From contig JASHXW010000391.1 of assembly GCA_030043395.1 (NCBI GenBank), positions 1-10,265 of the forward strand: a DNA stretch of 10,265 bases, in the 5' to 3' direction. Under the pieces are notes generated by a model that saw only the letters and a program-made list of their open reading frames with translations, searched no databases and was not told the origin of the DNA. The DNA comes from Streptosporangiaceae bacterium. Lineage in GTDB: Bacteria > Actinomycetota > Actinomycetes > Streptosporangiales > Streptosporangiaceae. The translations under genes and the position numbers were made by a program. Positions 6,465 to 10,265 of the stretch are shown here, piece after piece; position 1 is the stretch's first letter, and each line of letters starts with the position of its first letter.

Positions 6465-7817
6465 GCTCAGCCGCCCAAGAGCTTCGGTGGCCTCCTGCTG
6501 AACCGGAGGCGGCGGGTCGAGCGACAGCACGTGTCGCAGCGCCATCGCGTAGGCAACGTCATGTGCTAGCTCGGCAGCCACCGAGACGTCGGGCACGACG
6601 CCGGTACCCTCCCAGTTCGTGCCAGTGACCGGATTGACCGACCTGGCATGCGGCACTGAGATCGCCATGGTGGCACTCAGCGGCCGCGTCCCCGTGGGGT
6701 GCGCCCCGCCTCCGGTCGTCTCGCCGATCAGCTGAGCCCGGCCGAGGGCCTGCAACGTATAGCAGAAGTCCTCGCCGCCGGAGAATGTCTCATGACTGGT
6801 CAGCAGGTAGACCGGCTTGTCGACGTATAGCGAGCCCGGCACGTACGAAAGGCTCCAGAACTGTCGCGTCGTTCCGGACTCGGGCTCGAAGATGTCGTTG
6901 AAATGGGTCCCCGGCCCGTCGAACAGGTAGCTGCACCAGAACACCACGCCGTCGGGCGACCCGCCGCCGTTCCGCCGCAGGTCGATGATGAGCGCATAGG
7001 TGCCGGATATCAGCTCCATGGCCGCGGAGATCGCGCCCCCTGCGTTCTGCGGCAAGGCCACCCTGCGCAGGTCGATGTAGCCGACGTTGCCGTCGAGCCG
7101 CTCAACCCGGCGGATGCCGAAGTTGTCCAGCCGTGCCATCGTTCGCATTTCCTGCCGGGCCTTGTCCCGGTCGGCGGGCGCTGGCCGGAAGCGCACCCGG
7201 TGCTCGGGATGAGCGCCCACCCGAAGGTGCTTGTCAGCGCAGACCTCATACAGCTGGCTCGTCAGCCGGTCGGCAAGTTCCTCCTCGCCTAGGTCGTCGT
7301 ACTCCCCGGCGGCGAGTCTCGCCTCGATCTGCTCGGCCGCCTGCGCCGCGCGGTCTGGGAACACGTACCGGGCCCGCAGTATGGCAAGGGCGGTCTGGAC
7401 GATCTCACGCGGCGGGACCGGCTCGCTGGCGAGCTTCGGATCATGCGGCATGACGATTCGCGGCGCGCTATCAAGGTCGCCGTCGTCGCCGGTCGTGAGC
7501 TCAAGCAGCGTGGCTGGCGGCAGCCGCCAGGACAGCTCACGGCGCAGTCGCCGCACCGCCGTCGCATGCTCCGCCGCCCACAACTGCAACGATGCCTCGC
7601 GGCTAGCCGCGGGCGAGGTACCGGCACCGTCGCCGGCCGCCTCGTCCGGCCTGGCGGGCAGTGCGACGAACACCTTGACCAGCAGCTCGCCGGGACCGAC
7701 CCTCGGGTCGTCAGCTTCTTGCAGCAGCATCGCTCGCTGCACGGTGCCTGCAGGGAAGCGAGTCAGTATCTCGTCGTTGACCCGGCGCTCGAGCCGCGCC
7801 AGTTCTTCTTTCTCCAT
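6459..7817 (-). CDS. S41-family (IRBP/tricorn-like) peptidase-fold protein with an unassigned N-terminal domain
   Basis: From the ATG at 7817 this is 452 residues. Residues 1-125 form a compact domain (LERRVNDEILTRFPAG, QRAMLLQEADDP, GELLVKVFV, then WAAEHATAVRRLRRELSWRL) that I cannot assign. Residues 137-205 are the helical S41 N-terminal bundle (IVQTALAILRARYVFPD to VCADKHLRVG). The core has GNVGYIDLRRV, DLRRNGGGSPDG (279-290), the nucleophile motif SHETFSGGE with Ser346, and GETTGGGAHPTG. The lysine used by CtpA/Prc enzymes (TFGKG) is Gly here, as in IRBP- and tricorn-like members. No PDZ domain, signal peptide or membrane segment is seen, so it is probably cytoplasmic. The frame reaches GTG 7850, but ATG 7817 has AGGGG six bases upstream. 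It is convergent with the beta-like dehydrogenase. Its substrate is unknown, and a non-peptidase role is possible. Confidence 0.85.
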   Translation of the reverse strand: MEKEELARLERRVNDEILTRFPAGTVQRAMLLQEADDPRVGPGELLVKVFVALPARPDEAAGDGAGTSPAASREASLQLWAAEHATAVRRLRRELSWRLPPATLLELTTGDDGDLDSAPRIVMPHDPKLASEPVPPREIVQTALAILRARYVFPDRAAQAAEQIEARLAAGEYDDLGEEELADRLTSQLYEVCADKHLRVGAHPEHRVRFRPAPADRDKARQEMRTMARLDNFGIRRVERLDGNVGYIDLRRVALPQNAGGAISAAMELISGTYALIIDLRRNGGGSPDGVVFWCSYLFDGPGTHFNDIFEPESGTTRQFWSLSYVPGSLYVDKPVYLLTSHETFSGGEDFCYTLQALGRAQLIGETTGGGAHPTGTRPLSATMAISVPHARSVNPVTGTNWEGTGVVPDVSVAAELAHDVAYAMALRHVLSLDPPPPVQQEATEALGRLSA

Positions 7818-7920
7818 GGTCGGCCCCTGACTGCTATCGGCGACAGTCACCGAACCGTCAGGACGTCGCTACGCGAGCAGAAGTTCCCGATAGACGCAAT
7901 TGACTCCCGGGAGAGCCACG
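7818..7920. other. Spacer between ThDP enzyme and S41 gene
   Basis: This 103-base gap is the longest in the window; both flanking genes are on the minus strand. It holds the perfect ten-base palindrome CTCCCGGGAG (7904-7913), which has no loop and is not a terminator by itself. A promoter for the S41 gene may lie here, but no -35/-10 pair with sound spacing is visible. Confidence 0.4.
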
Positions 7921-9711
7921 TTAGTGGCCGCGGAACGCCTCCTCCAGCCACCACGAGCCGTGCTCGGAGGTGATCTTCGCGTCGATGAGGAACGGGCGTT
8001 CCCTCGGCCCGTCCAGCCATTCCTTCAGCGGAGCGAGATCGGCGCGCTGGCGGACCTTGGCCGCCGAGCAGCCGAATCCGCGCGCGATCGCGGCGATGTC
8101 CGCTGGCGGGAACCGCACCGTGTCCACCGGATAGCCGTCCGGTCCGAAGTGGTGCACCTCGGCGCCGTATGCCTCGTCGTCGTAAACGACGATGACCATT
8201 CCGAGGCCGAGCCTGACGGCTGTCTCGAGCTCGCTGACTCCCATCAGGGCGCCGCCGTCGCCCAGTGCCGCCACGACCAGGCGGTCCGGTCTCGCGATGG
8301 CGGACCCGATCGCGGAGCCGAGCCCGAGTCCCACCGACTGAAACGCCTGCGTGAACGTGAATCCGTCAGCATCAGGCACCGAGAGGAACATGCTCGGATA
8401 GCCCATGAAGTTGCCTGAGTCCACTGCGACGATCCGCTCGGCAGGCAGCATGTCGTCCAGTGCGATCGTGAGCGTCCGCGGGTCGATCCTGGTTCCGTCG
8501 CCCTCGTCGTCGTAGGGGACGTCCCGCCAGCGGACCTCGGCGGCGATCCTGCCGCGCAACTCGTCCGAGCGGTAGCCAGCCGACGGGCGGTCGGCCAGCG
8601 CCGAGGCCACCTGCTCCGCGGTATCAGCGACGTCGCCGTGGACCTTGAGGTCCACGGGCCGGTGAGCGCCGAGCGCGTCGGCCTCGATGTCAACCTGGGC
8701 GACGAGCGCATCGGTGCCCACCATGGCTCCGTGCCGCATCGTCCACATGTTGAGCGACGCGCCCCAGCCGACGACGAGGTCGGCGCCGCTGATCAGCTCA
8801 GCGGCTAGCGGCGAGGCGAACCCGCCGCTGACATCGAGGTCCCAGGGATTGCCGCGGAACAAGCCCTTCGCCGCGGCCGAGGTCGCCAGCAGCGCACCGC
8901 AGGTATCGGCCAGCCGCTCGAGTGTGCCCCTGGCGTTCGCGATCCTGGCGCCCCGGCCCGCGATGAACACCGGGCGATGAGCACGCCCGATCGCCTCGGC
9001 TAGCCGGATCACAGCCGCAGGGTCTGGCGCCGTGGCGCCGCGGCCCGCAGCGCCGGGACCGGCCGCCCTGGTCGAGCCGCCCGGCTGGCCGAGCCATCCA
9101 GGATCGTCCGCAAAACCGTCAGGATCGCCGGCCTCGTCAGTTACGCCGGCCAGTCGTGAGACCAGCGAGTCGAGTGGGCCAAGCGGCCCGCTCGACTCAG
9201 GCGGCACCGGCTCGGGTACCGCCGCTTCGCTCGCCTGCACGTCGAGCGGCAGGGCCAGGATCACGGTCCGGCGCTCATCGGCCGCGGTCCGGTAGGCACG
9301 CACCGCGTCGTCGAGTGCCAGGCTCGGCGAGTGCAGCCGGGCCGGAACGGCCCCGATGCCGCGCGCGAGCGCGGCGACATCGATCCGGAAGTTCGACCTG
9401 ACGGCACTGGACGCGACATCGGCCGCGAGCACGACCATCGGGGTACGGCTCTTGGCCGCCTCGGTGATAGCGGTCAGCGCGTTAGTCAGGCCGGGTCCCT
9501 GGTGCACCGACACGATGCCAGGGCGGCCGCTGAGCCTGGCCCAGCCGTCCGCCATGCTGGCAGCGCCGCACTCGTGCCTGGCGGCTACGAACCGGGCGCC
9601 GTTGGCGATCAGGGCATTGGTCACCTGGAAGTTGCCGCTGCCGACCAAGCCGAAAACGGTATCTGCGCCCAGTTCGCTCAGCGCGGCGGCGACGGCGTCG
9701 CTGATCCGCAT
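7921..9711 (-). CDS. Thiamine-diphosphate-dependent enzyme (acetolactate synthase / benzoylformate decarboxylase superfamily)
   Basis: This 596-residue protein has the three-domain layout of ThDP enzymes. The PYR domain (about 1-160) has VFGLVGSGNFQVTNAL and Glu47 in ARHECGAASMADGWAR, which activates the cofactor, then HQGPGLTNALTAITEAAKSRTPMV. The central domain (about 232-370) contains RPVFIAGRGA. The PP domain has VDSGNFMGYPS, QSVGLGLGSAIG, GDGG at 484-487, and YDDEAYGAEVHHF. The metal-site pair normally Asn-Asn or Asn-Asp reads Asp511-Asp512. A Pro/Gly/Ala-rich linker at about 161-231 is much longer than usual. Likely chemistry is decarboxylation, ligation or C-C cleavage of a 2-keto acid or diketone; it cannot be called acetolactate synthase from sequence alone, and no small regulatory subunit is adjacent. 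The start at 9711 lies three bases after the cyclase-family stop, so the two are probably coupled; a clear ribosome site is not visible. Confidence 0.88.
   Translation of the reverse strand: MRISDAVAAALSELGADTVFGLVGSGNFQVTNALIANGARFVAARHECGAASMADGWARLSGRPGIVSVHQGPGLTNALTAITEAAKSRTPMVVLAADVASSAVRSNFRIDVAALARGIGAVPARLHSPSLALDDAVRAYRTAADERRTVILALPLDVQASEAAVPEPVPPESSGPLGPLDSLVSRLAGVTDEAGDPDGFADDPGWLGQPGGSTRAAGPGAAGRGATAPDPAAVIRLAEAIGRAHRPVFIAGRGARIANARGTLERLADTCGALLATSAAAKGLFRGNPWDLDVSGGFASPLAAELISGADLVVGWGASLNMWTMRHGAMVGTDALVAQVDIEADALGAHRPVDLKVHGDVADTAEQVASALADRPSAGYRSDELRGRIAAEVRWRDVPYDDEGDGTRIDPRTLTIALDDMLPAERIVAVDSGNFMGYPSMFLSVPDADGFTFTQAFQSVGLGLGSAIGSAIARPDRLVVAALGDGGALMGVSELETAVRLGLGMVIVVYDDEAYGAEVHHFGPDGYPVDTVRFPPADIAAIARGFGCSAAKVRQRADLAPLKEWLDGPRERPFLIDAKITSEHGSWWLEEAFRGH
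9167..9198. repeat. 14-bp inverted repeat inside the ThDP-enzyme gene
   Basis: GAGTCGAGTGGGCC (9167-9180) and GGCCCGCTCGACTC (9185-9198) pair at 13 of 14 positions around the four-base spacer AAGC. It lies in the codons for residues 172-182, within the long linker. In the mRNA it would form a strong hairpin in mid-gene. Confidence 0.6.
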
Positions 9712-9714
9712 CGG

Positions 9715-10265
9715 TCAGCGCTCGACCAGGGCGAGGGCACGGCATGGGCTGCCCGAGCCGCCGATGATCGGCAGCGGGCCAGCGATGACGACAGCACCCG
9801 TGGCGGGCAGCCTGGCGAGGTTCTGCAGCTGGGTCAGCCCGAACTTGCCGGCGCCGAGCATCGCCGCATGGCACGGGAAGGGCGGTTCGAACGAGTGCGC
9901 CCGGCCCGCGTCAGTGCCGACCGTCTCCACGCCGATGCCCATGACGGGGGCGTGCTCGGCGAGCCAGCGCGCGCACTCGACGGACACGCCGGGAGTGTGC
10001 GGCCCGGTCTCGTTCGCGTTCAGGAACTCCTCCTGGCTTCCCGAGCGCGCATCCCACCCGGTCCGGTACAGCATCCAGCCACCCTCGGGGAGCGGACCGT
10101 GCTCACCCTCCCACTTCCTGATGTGATCGACTTCGAGCAGGAAGTCCGGGTTGGCAGCCGCCTCCGCGCTGAAGTCCAGCACGACTGCCGGGGCGACCAG
10201 GCGGTCGGCCGAGATCTCCGAGACATCCAGCCCGCCCCGCCCGGTCGCCCAGTGCACCGGGGCGT
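9715..10265 (-). CDS. Cyclase-family (kynurenine formamidase-like) metal hydrolase, C-terminal part (cut by right edge)
   Basis: The frame is open to the right edge, giving about 182 residues of the C-terminal part. The visible start, APVHWATGRGG, is the end of the HxGTHxDxPxH metal motif of this family; the earlier His and Asp lie outside. Further marks are GWMLYRTGWDAR, GPHTPGVSVECARWLAEH, GIGVETVGTDAG, FPCHAAMLGAGKFGL, LARLPATGAVVIAGPLPIIGGSGSP and LALVE. The family hydrolyses amide or ester/lactone bonds (kynurenine formamidase, some cyclic or aromatic side-chain hydrolases) with a Zn- or Mn-type site. The Glu ligand that usually follows the late His by twelve residues (as in ENL) seems to be Thr here (LTQLQNL), which may mark a subgroup or altered metal binding. 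It precedes the ThDP enzyme by three bases and so should act in the same pathway. Confidence 0.85.
   Translation of the reverse strand, partial: APVHWATGRGGLDVSEISADRLVAPAVVLDFSAEAAANPDFLLEVDHIRKWEGEHGPLPEGGWMLYRTGWDARSGSQEEFLNANETGPHTPGVSVECARWLAEHAPVMGIGVETVGTDAGRAHSFEPPFPCHAAMLGAGKFGLTQLQNLARLPATGAVVIAGPLPIIGGSGSPCRALALVER

Noticed and set aside
7899..7925. TTGACT (7899-7904) as a -35 box on the plus strand
   Set aside because: No plus-strand gene follows; the next plus-strand content is antisense to the ThDP enzyme and no -10 fits at 16-18 bases.
7921..9711. Calling the ThDP enzyme acetolactate synthase (ilvB)
   Set aside because: No ilvN-like small subunit or other branched-chain amino-acid gene is adjacent, the metal-site residues differ from NN, and the neighbour is a cyclase-family hydrolase.
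9356..10126. Plus-strand frame of 256 codons crossing the cyclase/ThDP junction
   Set aside because: It is antisense to two well-supported genes at once, and its Ser/Ala/Pro-rich product resembles no protein.

Overview
The window is GC-rich DNA with strong G/C preference at third codon positions, GTG as well as ATG starts, and proteins that read like actinobacterial (mycobacterial, frankial or streptosporangial-type) catabolic enzymes. I would place it in an actinomycete chromosome but cannot name a genus. It is gene-dense: nine protein genes, two of them cut by the window edges, and no gap longer than about 103 bases. I saw no RNA gene, insertion sequence, integrase, CRISPR array or prophage gene, and base usage looks even throughout.

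Layout from left to right. On the minus strand lies the N-terminal part of a DUF885-family protein (1-680), preceded in transcription by a phosphotriesterase-like lactonase (769-1725). A 72-base divergent region carrying a dyad-symmetric candidate operator separates these from a plus-strand run of four genes: an ACAD10/11-type acyl-CoA dehydrogenase (1798-3054), a FabG-like short-chain dehydrogenase/reductase (3143-3904), and two further acyl-CoA dehydrogenases that overlap by four bases and look like the two subunits of one heteromeric enzyme (3981-5201 and 5198-6451). This run meets head-on, with seven bases between the stop codons, a minus-strand group: a cytoplasmic S41-family protein with an unassigned N-terminal domain (6459-7817), a thiamine-diphosphate enzyme (7921-9711), and the C-terminal part of a cyclase-family metal hydrolase (9715-10265, cut by the right edge).

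The most coherent reading of the centre is a catabolic locus for an unusual acyl substrate. The lactonase would open a lactone to a hydroxy acid. The ACAD10/11-type enzyme belongs to the branch associated with 4-hydroxyacyl (4-phosphoacyl) CoA breakdown. The SDR would interconvert hydroxy- and keto-acyl groups, and the two-subunit dehydrogenase would desaturate a bulky or branched acyl-CoA, as the FadE26/27 and FadE28/29 pairs do for sterol side chains. The kinase and CoA ligase such a route needs are not in the window, so this is a hypothesis. The right-hand pair (cyclase-family hydrolase plus ThDP enzyme, three bases apart) looks like a separate operon for a 2-keto-acid or diketone-type substrate.

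Sequence-level oddities include a nested inverted repeat in the divergent promoter region, a two-part stem-loop between the first acyl-CoA dehydrogenase and the SDR, an 18-base-period tandem repeat filling the SDR-to-ACAD spacer, a small symmetric hairpin over the two convergent stop codons, and a long low-complexity linker in the ThDP enzyme containing a 14-bp hairpin.
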